DNA from: CAMCXE01 sp036520615
GTDB lineage: Bacteria > Pseudomonadota > Gammaproteobacteria > Pseudomonadales > Cellvibrionaceae
Length of the DNA: 64,000 bases
Assembly: GCA_036520615.1 (NCBI GenBank)
Contig: DATDJI010000021.1
Coordinates: forward strand, 28,257-92,256
Reading direction: 5' to 3'
Shown: positions 33,653-42,410 of the stretch, one piece after another
Position numbering within the stretch: position 1 is the first letter of the stretch
Layout: the number at the start of each line of letters is the position of its first letter
Notes under the pieces: model-generated
What the model saw: only the letters and a program-made list of their open reading frames with translations
What the model was told of the DNA's origin: nothing
Databases searched by the model: none
Position numbers and translations under genes: made by a program

Positions 33653-34294
33653 TTACGAGATCTGTTTTTTTGCCCGATATTGTTCAGGTATTTGCGCCGG
33701 CGAATCGATAACCTCTGTTATCTTTTTTAACAGCCCATCACCAATATCGTAAATCCAACCATGTATCGACAATTCTTGTCCCTGATCCCAAGCATTTTGT
33801 ACAACGCTGGAATGACTCACATTGGCTACTTGTTGGCTGACGTTCAGTTCGCACAATAAGTTGATGCGCTCGCGCTCACTTAATTTATCGTGGAATTGAT
33901 CGCGGCGATTATAATAAACATCGCGAATATTACGCAGCCAATGGTCCGCGAGGCCTATTTGTTTATCGCCGATGGCCGCCTGCACACCGCCGCAACCGTA
34001 GTGGCCGCAGACGATAATATGCTTGATTTTAAGCACGGAAACTGCGTAATACAGTACTGATAGACAATTTAAATCCGTATGTACAACTGCATTGGCGATA
34101 TTACGGTGAACAAATAACTCTCCTGGTAATAACCCTAATAACTCATTGGCCGGTACGCGGCTATCGGAACAACCAATCCACAGCATTTCAGGTGTCTGTT
34201 GTGCGACTAATTTCTGAAAAAAATTAGGATCGCGAGCTTTAATATCGTTTGCCCAACGCGCATTATTTTCAAATAGAAAGTTAAGTTCACTCAT
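33653..34294 (-). CDS. can: Beta-class carbonic anhydrase
   Basis: Interconverts CO2 and bicarbonate in the cytoplasm, supplying bicarbonate for biosynthesis. The zinc ligands are Cys42, Asp44, His98 and Cys101 (WIGCSDSRVPANE and VCGHYGCGG), identical in number to E. coli Can. The Asp44-Arg46 dyad is also kept. The 213-residue length from ATG 34294 fits the family; a longer frame to 34360 is unlikely. It is divergent from sbcB. Confidence 0.95.
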   Translation of the reverse strand: MSELNFLFENNARWANDIKARDPNFFQKLVAQQTPEMLWIGCSDSRVPANELLGLLPGELFVHRNIANAVVHTDLNCLSVLYYAVSVLKIKHIIVCGHYGCGGVQAAIGDKQIGLADHWLRNIRDVYYNRRDQFHDKLSERERINLLCELNVSQQVANVSHSSVVQNAWDQGQELSIHGWIYDIGDGLLKKITEVIDSPAQIPEQYRAKKQIS

Positions 34295-34383
34295 CCGGGA
34301 TACCTCGTTTGCATAAGGCCGGGAGTATAACCAAAGCACTCTTTGCTGGTAAGATTGCACTGCAACAATTTTAAGGCCCCGTT

Positions 34384-35826
34384 ATGCAGACTCTCTATTG
34401 GCACGACTATGAAACCTGGGGCATTGACCCTAGCATTGACCGACCCTGCCAATTTGCCGGTGTGCGCACCGATGAGGCGCTAAATATCATTGAGGAGCCT
34501 TTAAGGCTATATTGCCAGCCGGCTGTGGATATATTGCCTAATCCGGAGGCCTGTTTAATTACCGGAATTTCCCCGCAGAAAGCGCTGCAAGAAGGCCTTA
34601 TTGAAGCGGAATTTATCGCTGCAATTCACTGTGCACTTTCACAGCCGGGCACCTGTGGCGTCGGTTATAACAGTTTACGGTTCGATGATGAGGTGACGCG
34701 TTTTACGCTCTATCGTAATTTTTTTGATCCTTATGAACGCGAGTGGAAAAACGGCAATAGCCGCTGGGATATCTTAGACATGCTCAGGCTGGTACATGCC
34801 CTTAAGCCTGGTACGTTAATTTGGCCACAGTTGGAAGGGCGCGTGAGTTTTAAATTGGAATTACTCACCCAAGCTAATGGAATAGAACATGGGGCGGCTC
34901 ATGATGCCTATTCTGATGTGGCGGCAACCATTGCCATGGCCAAGCTTATTAAAATTCGTCAGCCCAAATTGTACGATTACTGTTACAGCTTGAGATTAAA
35001 ACAAAACGTTAGTGCGCAATTGGATTTAATTAATAAAAAGCCACTTTTGCATATTAGCTCTAAATTTTCCATAGAACAGTGCAATGCCGCACTTGTCATG
35101 CCCTTGTGTTATCACCCAACCAATAAAAATGCCGTAGTGGTGGTAAATTTATCGCAGAACCCTGAAGAGTGGATACATTTATCAGCAGAACAATTAGCTG
35201 AGCGCCTATACACACCGCACACGGAAGGCGCGCCACCGCGGCCAGGATTAAAATCGATTCATCTAAATAAATCCCCTATTGTCGCCACTGCAAAATTATT
35301 AGATGCAGACACTCAGATGCGGCTAAATATTGATAAACAGCGTTGTGAGGAACATTGGCAGCAACTTAAACAAATACCGCTCGCTGAAAAAGTACAAGCG
35401 GCTTTTAGTTTAAGCCAATTCCCAACTAGAGCTGATCCTGAGCGCCAATTGTACGACGGCTTTGTGCCAAAAAGTGATATGACTTTAGCGCAACAACTGC
35501 GTAATACAGCCCCACAAAATTTAACTTCAGAGCAGTTTGCTTTTAGCGATAAACGCTTGCAGGCGCTCTTGCTGCGCTACAAAGCGCGCAATTATCCCGA
35601 ATCTCTCACCCAACATGAGCAGCAGCAGTGGTTTGATTTTTGTCACGCGCGTTTGTCTAATGGGGAACCGGGTGTTTTATCCTGCGACCAACTTAAAATG
35701 CGTATTCGCGAAATTGATGAAACGCAGACGCTGAATAAAACCCAAAAAATAGTTCTTCAACAGCTGTATCGCTACGCTGAGGATTTAGCCATAACCTATC
35801 GGATAAAGCCTAAATGCTGTTGGTAA
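34384..35826 (+). CDS. sbcB: Exodeoxyribonuclease I
   Basis: 3'-to-5' single-strand DNA exonuclease of the DnaQ/DEDDh family, involved in recombination and mismatch repair. Exo motifs are visible: YWHDYETWGIDP (ExoI, near residue 8), GYNSLRFDDEVTRF (ExoII) and HGAAHDAYSDVAATIAMA (ExoIII with His and Asp). The remaining ~280 residues cover the SH3-like and C-terminal helical domains of E. coli ExoI. Its 480 residues match the family. It is divergent from can and is followed by pyrB after a short gap. Confidence 0.95.
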   Translation: MQTLYWHDYETWGIDPSIDRPCQFAGVRTDEALNIIEEPLRLYCQPAVDILPNPEACLITGISPQKALQEGLIEAEFIAAIHCALSQPGTCGVGYNSLRFDDEVTRFTLYRNFFDPYEREWKNGNSRWDILDMLRLVHALKPGTLIWPQLEGRVSFKLELLTQANGIEHGAAHDAYSDVAATIAMAKLIKIRQPKLYDYCYSLRLKQNVSAQLDLINKKPLLHISSKFSIEQCNAALVMPLCYHPTNKNAVVVVNLSQNPEEWIHLSAEQLAERLYTPHTEGAPPRPGLKSIHLNKSPIVATAKLLDADTQMRLNIDKQRCEEHWQQLKQIPLAEKVQAAFSLSQFPTRADPERQLYDGFVPKSDMTLAQQLRNTAPQNLTSEQFAFSDKRLQALLLRYKARNYPESLTQHEQQQWFDFCHARLSNGEPGVLSCDQLKMRIREIDETQTLNKTQKIVLQQLYRYAEDLAITYRIKPKCCW

Positions 35827-35863
35827 TAATTATTGTCTAATTAACGTTTAAATGGGTATTGAT

Positions 35864-36880
35864 ATGTCGTTAGCGGGTAAACATATATTATCGGTCGAGC
35901 AATTTGAACGGGCTGATATTGAACGTATCTTTGCGGTAGCGGACACAATGGCGCCATTTGCATTGCGCCAACAGGTAACGCGTGTTTTAGAAGGAGCGAT
36001 TTTGGGAAATATGTTTTTTGAACCGAGCACTCGTACGCGGGTGAGTTTTGGTTGCGCATTTAATTTATTAGGCGGGAATGTGCGTGAGACTACCGGGCTT
36101 GAGAGTACCTCGCTGACTAAAGGCGAATCCCTCTACGATACCGCCCGAGTGTTATCTGGCTACAGCGATATTATTTGTATGCGCCACCCTACGGCTGGAT
36201 CGGTGTCCGAGTTTGCTGCTGCCAGTCGAGTCCCTGTTGTTAACGGTGGTGACGGGGCAAATGAACATCCCAGTCAAGCGCTGTTAGATTTATATACAAT
36301 CGCTAAGGAATTACAGCATTTTGGTAGAAGCTTAGACGGCTTACGCATTGCCATGATCGGCGATTTAAAACACGGCCGAACTGTGCATTCTCTCTGTCGG
36401 CTGTTGGGTTTGATTCGCAACGTGCAGGTTACTTTAGTTTCCCCCCAAGAATTGGCCATGCCCGCGCTCTATGTGGAGCTGCTGAGAAGTGCAGGGCATC
36501 ACGTGCATGTTTCTACAGATTTAACTCAAAGTATTGGCGCCGTGGATATTATTTATTCTACACGTATTCAAGAGGAGCGATTTTCTACGAAAGCAGAAGC
36601 GGATCTGTATAGAGGTAGGTTTCGTTTAAATCAAGCAATTTATACACAATATTGCGAACCGAACACCGTTATTATGCATCCATTGCCACGAGATTCGCGT
36701 GCTGAAGCAAATGAATTGGATAATGATCTTAATCAAAATCCAAATTTGGCAATTTTTCGTCAAGCGGATAATGGTATTTTGGTGCGCATGGCGCTATTTG
36801 CGTTGATATTAAACGTTGAGAACCAAGTAGAAAAATACGCCCGTCCGGTAAATTGGTATCATCGTAGAAACGGCGCATAA
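35864..36880 (+). CDS. pyrB: Aspartate carbamoyltransferase catalytic subunit
   Basis: Catalyses carbamoyl phosphate plus aspartate to carbamoylaspartate in pyrimidine synthesis. The carbamoyl-phosphate loop FFEPSTRTRVSF, the GGDGANEHPSQALLDLYT segment, MIGDLKHGRTVHSL and VIMHPLPRDSR are diagnostic of aspartate rather than ornithine transcarbamylase. It is longer (338 residues) than E. coli PyrB (311) and has an RHPTAGS site. There is no pyrI regulatory gene or inactive pyrC' neighbour, the two usual partners. I start at ATG 35864 with GGG 7 nt upstream; ATG 35852 is an alternative. Confidence 0.92.
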   Translation: MSLAGKHILSVEQFERADIERIFAVADTMAPFALRQQVTRVLEGAILGNMFFEPSTRTRVSFGCAFNLLGGNVRETTGLESTSLTKGESLYDTARVLSGYSDIICMRHPTAGSVSEFAAASRVPVVNGGDGANEHPSQALLDLYTIAKELQHFGRSLDGLRIAMIGDLKHGRTVHSLCRLLGLIRNVQVTLVSPQELAMPALYVELLRSAGHHVHVSTDLTQSIGAVDIIYSTRIQEERFSTKAEADLYRGRFRLNQAIYTQYCEPNTVIMHPLPRDSRAEANELDNDLNQNPNLAIFRQADNGILVRMALFALILNVENQVEKYARPVNWYHRRNGA

Positions 36881-36890
36881 GTGATTTTTT

Positions 36891-36915
36891 TGCGCCCATA
36901 GTTAGGCGCATTTTT
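36891..36915. terminator. Terminator between pyrB and the GGDEF gene (bidirectional)
   Basis: TGCGCC (36891-36896) pairs with GGCGCA (36905-36910), followed by TTTTT. A T-run on the left side gives matching A-T flanks, so it can serve both pyrB and the convergent diguanylate cyclase gene. Confidence 0.75.
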
Positions 36916-37008
36916 GTGCTGACGTAATAAAAAGGCAGCCCATTTCAAGTGTTTGTAAAATAAAAGCTGTATTATAAATTTACCTATATCTAGTTAGTTT
37001 TCACCGCA

Positions 37009-37956
37009 TTAAACTAATACTTCGGGACTGGTAGCATGTCCCAATTCACTCTCATTGACAACGCAATTGCGCCCCATTTGTTTGGCTTGATATAACGCCG
37101 TATCAGCTCGGGTAAAAAGACTATTGCGGTCATCATCCGGCGCTAAATATGCAAGTCCAATGCTTACAGAGGATTTGACATCAATATTATTCTGCGCTGG
37201 CGCGCAATTAACATTTTTGCGGATTCGATTAGCCACCATTTGAGCGGCAGCCGCTTGTGTATCGCAGAGAATTACGACAAATTCCTCGCCGCCAAAACGA
37301 AATGTTTGGTCAGTTTGGCGCAAAGAGTCTTTAATCATTGCAGCAATGTGCGTAAGTATTTGATCTCCAATGTTATGACCCCAGGTATCGTTTACACTTT
37401 TGAAATGATCAATATCTATGACCAATAAACTCAATGGTAAATTATTGCGTTTTGCCAACTCTAGCTCGCGCTTTAACGCCATTTCCATCGCCGCGCGGTT
37501 ACCCACTTGTGTAAGCGTATCGCGCAGAGAATTATCTAATGCTTCTCGATAGAGTAGGGCATTTCTAAGGGGGTAAAATAAAATTCCGGATAAAATTTCC
37601 AGGCCTTGTAATTCAGTTTCAGAAAATGGAGTATCCCGGGAAAAACTAAGTAAACCAAGCTGATAATTATCACCAGAGAGATTATATTCCACTCGATGTT
37701 TCTGTCCGCGGCCTAAGGTTACATTTAATCGTTTGGCTTCATTGACAAAATTCAGGCTGCTAAATTTAATTGCTTTGCGTGCTCGAGTAAAAAATTGGCT
37801 GAGCGTATCGCGTAAATCAAGAGAGCTTTGCAATTCGTGCGCAAGGCGAAAGCGTTGTTCTTGTAAAACTGCTTCACCATCCGGTGTCACTTGATTTATC
37901 GCTACTGCAGCATTGACATGGACTACTGCGGATTTAGGTTGCGCGGGCTTGGGCAT
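37009..37956 (-). CDS. Diguanylate cyclase (GGDEF domain)
   Basis: Makes cyclic di-GMP from two GTP. The C-terminal GGDEF domain (residues ~140-305) has the active motif GGEEF (222-226), the metal-binding Asp181 in LVIDIDHFKSVND, and an inhibitory I-site RxxD (213-216) exactly five residues before GGEEF. The enzyme should therefore be active and feedback-inhibited. Residues ~30-140 form an uncharacterised soluble sensor that may be GAF-like (TLSQFFTRARKAIKFSSLNF). No transmembrane helix is seen. The ligand and output are unknown. Confidence 0.92.
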   Translation of the reverse strand: MPKPAQPKSAVVHVNAAVAINQVTPDGEAVLQEQRFRLAHELQSSLDLRDTLSQFFTRARKAIKFSSLNFVNEAKRLNVTLGRGQKHRVEYNLSGDNYQLGLLSFSRDTPFSETELQGLEILSGILFYPLRNALLYREALDNSLRDTLTQVGNRAAMEMALKRELELAKRNNLPLSLLVIDIDHFKSVNDTWGHNIGDQILTHIAAMIKDSLRQTDQTFRFGGEEFVVILCDTQAAAAQMVANRIRKNVNCAPAQNNIDVKSSVSIGLAYLAPDDDRNSLFTRADTALYQAKQMGRNCVVNESELGHATSPEVLV

Positions 37957-38116
37957 GAAAAGTTCCTGATTACATCTTGACGGATATAATCAGCCAAAGC
38001 GAATTGTATGCCATTTCCAGAATCGTAACTTTTTTCTAATAAATTCATAATGTTAGATGATTGAAGCTGAACCCGAGTGAGTTGAAGGTCAGAATTTTGA
38101 CAGCAAAATACACGAT

Positions 38117-38485
38117 CTAATACAGCAAAGGAATAATTTCAGCGACCCAGAGCATTGCTGCCATAACGAGCGTTAACATTACCGCAGCCGAACCCATATC
38201 CTTAGCGCGCCCTGCCAATTCGTGATGTTCAGGTCCAATTCGATCGACAACAGCTTCGATGGCTGAATTTAATAATTCAACAACGACTACGAGCAACAGG
38301 CTACTTATCATGGCTACTTTGTGAATGATTTCCAACGGTAAAAGTAGCGCCGTAGGTATCAACACTAAGCCCAACCAAATCTCTTGCCGAAATGCCGCTT
38401 CATTTCTATAGGCAAATATCAACCCTTGTTTTGAATAGGTAAGCGCGTAAAATATTCGAGTTATACCAGTATTACTAGGTTTCAT
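38117..38485 (-). CDS. dgkA: Diacylglycerol kinase (prokaryotic DgkA)
   Basis: Small trimeric inner-membrane enzyme that phosphorylates diacylglycerol, recycling lipid from envelope-sugar synthesis. The 122-residue length from ATG 38485 equals E. coli DgkA. It has the amphipathic start, the NEAAFRQEIWLG segment, three transmembrane helices and the catalytic VELLNSAIEAVVDRIG stretch. The ORF stays open to 38527, but the extra 14 residues are not family-like. Confidence 0.93.
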   Translation of the reverse strand: MKPSNTGITRIFYALTYSKQGLIFAYRNEAAFRQEIWLGLVLIPTALLLPLEIIHKVAMISSLLLVVVVELLNSAIEAVVDRIGPEHHELAGRAKDMGSAAVMLTLVMAAMLWVAEIIPLLY

Positions 38486-38846
38486 AATGCCATCTAATTT
38501 TGCAATAATTAAAAGTTGTGGTTGCAACTGGAGTTTTAAGTGCTGTGCACAAACGGGATAATTAATCTAAATGCCCTTTGGGAATTTTGCTAAAAAAATT
38601 CTCATTAATAAATATTTTCAAGCCCTCGCGAGTATAAAGCTTGCTGTGGTTAAAGAGGCATATTCGTGCGTTTTTAAAAGTCACCTATTAATTAGAGGTT
38701 TTCTAGGTAAGATCTACATTTTGAGCTTGGCCATCGCCGTTTTGGTAGCTATTACTGCAAAGAGTTTTTAATCGACACTCACATTTGCAGCCATTAGTGG
38801 CAGCTGTTACGTATTAATAGGAGAATCTTTTAAGATTTTTATCTAC
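38486..38846. other. 361-bp region between dgkA and the SUI1 gene
   Basis: No supported gene. A 66-codon forward ORF (38571-38771) encodes a basic peptide with a hydrophobic end but has no good ribosome-binding site or recognisable match. The dgkA promoter should lie at the left end. Confidence 0.4.
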
Positions 38847-39176
38847 CTACCCGCCAGCGAGTTTAACCTTAAATCCCTGTTGTTCTAGGTATTGTTTAAT
38901 TTTCTCCCTGTGTTCGCCTTGAATTTCAAGATCAAATAGTTTGAGCGTCCCGCCAGTTCCACATAATTGTTTTATAGCTTTTAAATGTTGATTTAGCGTT
39001 CCCGAATCGCTACCTAGACCTTTCACAACACAAACGCATTTACCACCTCGGCCTTTGGTTTCCCGCGCTATGCGTACAATGCCATCGTTGGGAGGAGCAA
39101 CAGCGGAGGCAGGATTATCTTTTATTTTCCCTTTATCGGTGGAATACACCAACCGAGTATCTTTAGAGCTGCTCAT
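38847..39176 (-). CDS. yciH: SUI1/YciH family translation-factor-like protein
   Basis: Homologue of eukaryotic eIF1; in E. coli YciH affects initiation fidelity, though its normal role is not settled. The 109-residue protein has a Ser/Lys-rich N-terminal tail and the SUI1 core: GIVRIARETKGRGGKCVCVVKGL, LKAIKQLCGTGGTLK and the closing IKQYLEQQGFKVKLAGG. It is transcribed in the same direction as the TonB operon but is separated from it by a terminator. Confidence 0.93.
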   Translation of the reverse strand: MSSSKDTRLVYSTDKGKIKDNPASAVAPPNDGIVRIARETKGRGGKCVCVVKGLGSDSGTLNQHLKAIKQLCGTGGTLKLFDLEIQGEHREKIKQYLEQQGFKVKLAGG

Positions 39177-39195
39177 AGGCTAAAAATCCACAGGC

Positions 39196-39223
39196 AAAAA
39201 AAAACCGCAGCGAGCTGCGGTTT
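39196..39223 (-). terminator. Rho-independent terminator of the TonB operon
   Basis: On the minus strand AAACCGCAG pairs with CTGCGGTTT around a 4-nt loop, followed by a long T-run (As at 39196-39204 on the plus strand). It lies just after the TPR gene stop at 39240. Confidence 0.9.
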
Positions 39224-39239
39224 GTTGATCGATAGAAAG

Positions 39240-40514
39240 TTACTTAGACTTGGCTGCTGGTGCCGCTACAGGAGCTGCTGGTGGTTTAGCGGCATATGAA
39301 GCCCATAAGCGCGCCAAGCGAGCAACTTTTGAGGAGGCAGGAACCGATTTGAACGTTTTAATAGCTTCAGCCTGCTTTTGAGCACCTAAATAAGCTATAC
39401 CAAGGTTAATTGTAGCTTCGTCTTGGAAGCTTACTTTACCCTTTGCTAAGCCTTTGCTCAGAGCTTCAATGGCTTTTTCAAATTGGCGGTGACCGAGGTA
39501 ACCTTCACCGATTTTAACCAAGGGCTCGCCAGTAGGCTTTCCTGCAGCTTCTTTTTCAATAGACGCTAACATAGGCAAATCGGTAGCAGCATCTGCAGTT
39601 GCTTTGGCTAACAATTTTTTCTCGCGCTCGCCTTTAAGCTCGCCTGAGTTTACGCCTTTTTCAAGGAAATACTTAGCATCACCAGGGTTTCCAGAAGCAA
39701 GTGATAATTCTGCCACTTCAATAAAGGTAGGGCCTTTTGCAGTACCTACAGCATCCATTAGGCGATACATAATAATGTTTTGGCGATCGTTAAAAGTACT
39801 TTCGCTTTTCACGTATTTAAACATGTCTTCCCAATAGGCTTGAGAAGGGTACATGCCCAATACTTGTTCCTGTACGTCTGCGGCTTCAGTTGTTCTGTTG
39901 AGTTTGAACAAAGAACTCATCCACAACTTGTACCAGTCTTCGGACGGTGGCTTAGCTCCGCCTGCATTAGCTTTAATATATTTACTTGCGATATCTGCAG
40001 TTTTTGCAAAATCATTTTGGATGTAATAAGTCTGTGCTATCTGGCGGGAAACTTCAGGATCTTGCCCCACTTCTTTTAAATAGCGTTCGGCGTATTGCAA
40101 AGACTTTGGATAATTTTTCATGCTCAGATATAACTGAGACATAGTTAGAATGCGTTTGTTAACGTCACCTGGGGCAAACTGACCTTTGGCCAACATGGTT
40201 TCGTAGACGTTTAACGCGCTGTTGTAATCTTTAGTTTGCAGATAAAGATAAGACAACATTTCATTGATTAGTGTTTCTTCCGCAGGTTTTTTATCAGGCA
40301 TGGCTTCAGCTTCTTTAACCTTGCCGATAGCCTCTCTAAATTTTTTCGCAGCCATTAAATCCTTGGCTTCCTGAAGGGGCTTGCCTAATTTTGCGCTAAT
40401 TTCAGATTTTGCTGCTAATGCGATATTAGGTAGAAGGGCAATAGCTGCCGTTGTGGAGGCCAGCGTAATTAGTGCGCCCTGCAATGCTTTCCGCATAGTG
40501 GAGGTAGTTAACAT
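39240..40514 (-). CDS. Exported tetratricopeptide-repeat protein of the TonB operon
   Basis: Periplasmic protein made of TPR-type helical pairs, 424 residues, with a signal peptide ending around NIALA. Repeats are visible as ALNVYETMLAKGQFAPGDV, SLQYAERYLKEVGQDPE, IEALSKGLAKGKVSFQDE and AIKTFKSVP. Comparable TPR proteins sit at the end of TonB-ExbB-ExbD-ExbD operons in marine gammaproteobacteria, where they may help TonB-dependent uptake. That role is inferred from context. I start at ATG 40514 with AGGTG well spaced upstream; GTG 40523 overlaps that site. A terminator follows. Confidence 0.85.
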   Translation of the reverse strand: MLTTSTMRKALQGALITLASTTAAIALLPNIALAAKSEISAKLGKPLQEAKDLMAAKKFREAIGKVKEAEAMPDKKPAEETLINEMLSYLYLQTKDYNSALNVYETMLAKGQFAPGDVNKRILTMSQLYLSMKNYPKSLQYAERYLKEVGQDPEVSRQIAQTYYIQNDFAKTADIASKYIKANAGGAKPPSEDWYKLWMSSLFKLNRTTEAADVQEQVLGMYPSQAYWEDMFKYVKSESTFNDRQNIIMYRLMDAVGTAKGPTFIEVAELSLASGNPGDAKYFLEKGVNSGELKGEREKKLLAKATADAATDLPMLASIEKEAAGKPTGEPLVKIGEGYLGHRQFEKAIEALSKGLAKGKVSFQDEATINLGIAYLGAQKQAEAIKTFKSVPASSKVARLARLWASYAAKPPAAPVAAPAAKSK

Positions 40515-40550
40515 GAATTTCACACCTAATTAAAATCAAAAAAAACCAGT

Positions 40551-40967
40551 TTAATCAAACTGGTCGTTTCCTACGATACCGATAGTGGTTACACCCAAAC
40601 GTTGAGAAATAGCCAAGATTTTTGCAACCTTGTCGTACTTACACAATTTGTGTGGGCGCAAGTGAATCTCTGGCATAGGCGTTTGCGCTGCAGCCGCTTT
40701 GAGATAAGTCGTCAACTGCCCGGCGCTTACGCTGTTGCCATTCCACAAAACTGAACCGTCAAAGTCGACAATAATATCTACTTTTTCGGGCTCAACAGTT
40801 TTGGGTGGAGGAGTGCCGACCGGCATATCCATCTTCACCGCATGGGTTTGGACGGGAATGGTTATGATCAGCATAACAATTAATACTAATAGTACGTCGA
40901 TTAGTGGGGTGGTGTTGATGTCCACCATTACATCATCGTCGTTACCTTGACCTACGTTCATACTCAT
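40551..40967 (-). CDS. exbD: ExbD-family proton-channel subunit (second copy)
   Basis: Single-span inner-membrane protein that with ExbB forms the proton-driven motor energising TonB. The 138-residue product has the N-terminal MVDINTTPLIDVLLVLIVMLI helix, including the Asp needed for proton flow. It then has a periplasmic domain ending in KYDKVAKILAISQRLGVTTIGIVG. It begins 23 bp after the first exbD and differs clearly from it, so the copies are old and may form a mixed channel. Confidence 0.92.
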   Translation of the reverse strand: MSMNVGQGNDDDVMVDINTTPLIDVLLVLIVMLIITIPVQTHAVKMDMPVGTPPPKTVEPEKVDIIVDFDGSVLWNGNSVSAGQLTTYLKAAAAQTPMPEIHLRPHKLCKYDKVAKILAISQRLGVTTIGIVGNDQFD

Positions 40968-40990
40968 AAGATTACCTAATTTCTCTTCTG

Positions 40991-41407
40991 TTATGCCCGT
41001 ACGGGTAACGTTAGGAAGCCAACTTTAATTATGCCCGCTTTTTGGCAGTAATTAACCACACGGCCTACGTATTCATAACGGGCATCTGCGTCCCCACGAA
41101 TATGAACCTCGGGCTGTGGCTTTTTACTACCTGCTACGGCTAATTTATTCAGTAATGCGGCTTTATCAGGCAATAATCCATCGTTCCAATACACAGCACC
41201 TTCGGCATCTACAGAGATGATGATGTTTTCAGGTTTGGTTTGTAAGGCGATGTTACTTACATGGGGTAGTTCCAGTTTCACCGTTTTGGCCGCTACAGGA
41301 ACGGTAATCAAAAAGATGATTAGCACCACCAGCATAATATCTACGAGCGGCGTGGTGTTGATGGTCGAGTTAAACTCGTCATCATTGCCGCCAACATTCA
41401 TTGACAT
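40991..41407 (-). CDS. exbD: ExbD-family proton-channel subunit (first copy)
   Basis: The 138-residue protein is built like the second copy: short cytoplasmic start MSMNVGGNDDEFN, helix with the proton-pathway Asp in INTTPLVDIMLVVLIIFLI, and a periplasmic domain with EVHIRGDADARYEYVGRVVNY. It lies between exbB and the second exbD. The N-termini of the two copies are alike (MSMNVG) but the domains have diverged. Confidence 0.93.
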   Translation of the reverse strand: MSMNVGGNDDEFNSTINTTPLVDIMLVVLIIFLITVPVAAKTVKLELPHVSNIALQTKPENIIISVDAEGAVYWNDGLLPDKAALLNKLAVAGSKKPQPEVHIRGDADARYEYVGRVVNYCQKAGIIKVGFLTLPVRA

Positions 41408-41467
41408 TGTGTGCTACCTCGGTTGATGTGTTTTAACAGGGGGGCGATTGCCCCCCAATTATTTGGA

Positions 41468-42343
41468 TTAGTCTTTTTGACCGCCACGCACACCCATTGA
41501 GAGATAAGCGTGTACATCAGAACCAAACGTATTTAACTGTTCAATGGCAAGTTTATTACGGCGAGTCAACCAGTTATAACCCAGTACCGCAGGTACGGCT
41601 ACAGCTAGACCCACAGCGGTCATGATCAAGGCTTCACCAACAGGGCCGGCTACTTTGTCAATACTTGCTTGACCGGAAGCTGCGATGCTGATTAAGGCGT
41701 GGTAAATACCCCATACGGTACCAAACAAACCTACGAACGGAGATACAGAACCGACGGTTGCCAAAAAGGCCATACCGGTTTGTAAGTCAGAGGTAACGCT
41801 TGCAATAGAGCGGCTGATAGCCATATGGATCCATTCACCCAAATGAATTTTTTCGCCTTGACGAGCTTCGTGTTGTTTGTAAGAAGCTACGCCGTCTTCT
41901 GCAATCATGCGGAAAGCGCTATCACTTTTTAAGGAATTTATACCTTCGGGCAAACTTTTAGCTTCCCAAAGTTTGCGTGAAGCTTTGTATTGGCCATAAA
42001 GGGTTTGTTGTTGCCACAATTTGGTAGCCAAGATGTACCAAGTAAAAGCTGACATGATCACCATAATGATCAAGTTGCCCTTTGCAATGGCATCACCTTG
42101 TTCCCACAGACCGGCCAAGCCGTATTCGTGAGCAGTTTCTTTAGTTGCTTCTTGCGCAGCGTCAACTGCGTTATCAGGAGCAGGTGCTACAGCTGTGGGA
42201 GCTGCTTCTTGAGGCACGGCAGCAGGTGCTTCTGCAGCTGGTGGGGCGGCGTCTTCTGCGACAGCATGGGTGGAAAGCAGTAGTTGACCACCAAAGGCCA
42301 ATGCCATCTGCAATACAAGTGCGGAGGAAAATTTATTAATCAT
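41468..42343 (-). CDS. exbB: ExbB/TolQ/MotA family proton-channel protein with cleavable N-terminus
   Basis: Core subunit of the TonB motor. The 291-residue protein begins with a signal-peptide-like segment (ends STHAVA), then an Ala/Pro-rich periplasmic stretch (~35-70), then three membrane helices. The family motif is in the last two helices: LATVGSVSPFVGLFGTVWGI and GPVGEALIMTAVGLAVAVPAVLGYN. The long N-terminal extension is typical of ExbB proteins from TonB-rich bacteria. A good AGGA ribosome-binding site precedes ATG 42343. Confidence 0.94.
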   Translation of the reverse strand: MINKFSSALVLQMALAFGGQLLLSTHAVAEDAAPPAAEAPAAVPQEAAPTAVAPAPDNAVDAAQEATKETAHEYGLAGLWEQGDAIAKGNLIIMVIMSAFTWYILATKLWQQQTLYGQYKASRKLWEAKSLPEGINSLKSDSAFRMIAEDGVASYKQHEARQGEKIHLGEWIHMAISRSIASVTSDLQTGMAFLATVGSVSPFVGLFGTVWGIYHALISIAASGQASIDKVAGPVGEALIMTAVGLAVAVPAVLGYNWLTRRNKLAIEQLNTFGSDVHAYLSMGVRGGQKD

Positions 42344-42410
42344 TGTTAAATCCTACAATTAACAGAGGGGTCATTTAATTTAGAGCTAAAGCCTGTGGCC
42401 CAGCACCGGG

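Noticed and set aside
38571..38771. 66-codon forward ORF with a hydrophobic C-terminus
   Set aside because: Weak start context and no family resemblance; left as unsupported non-coding sequence.
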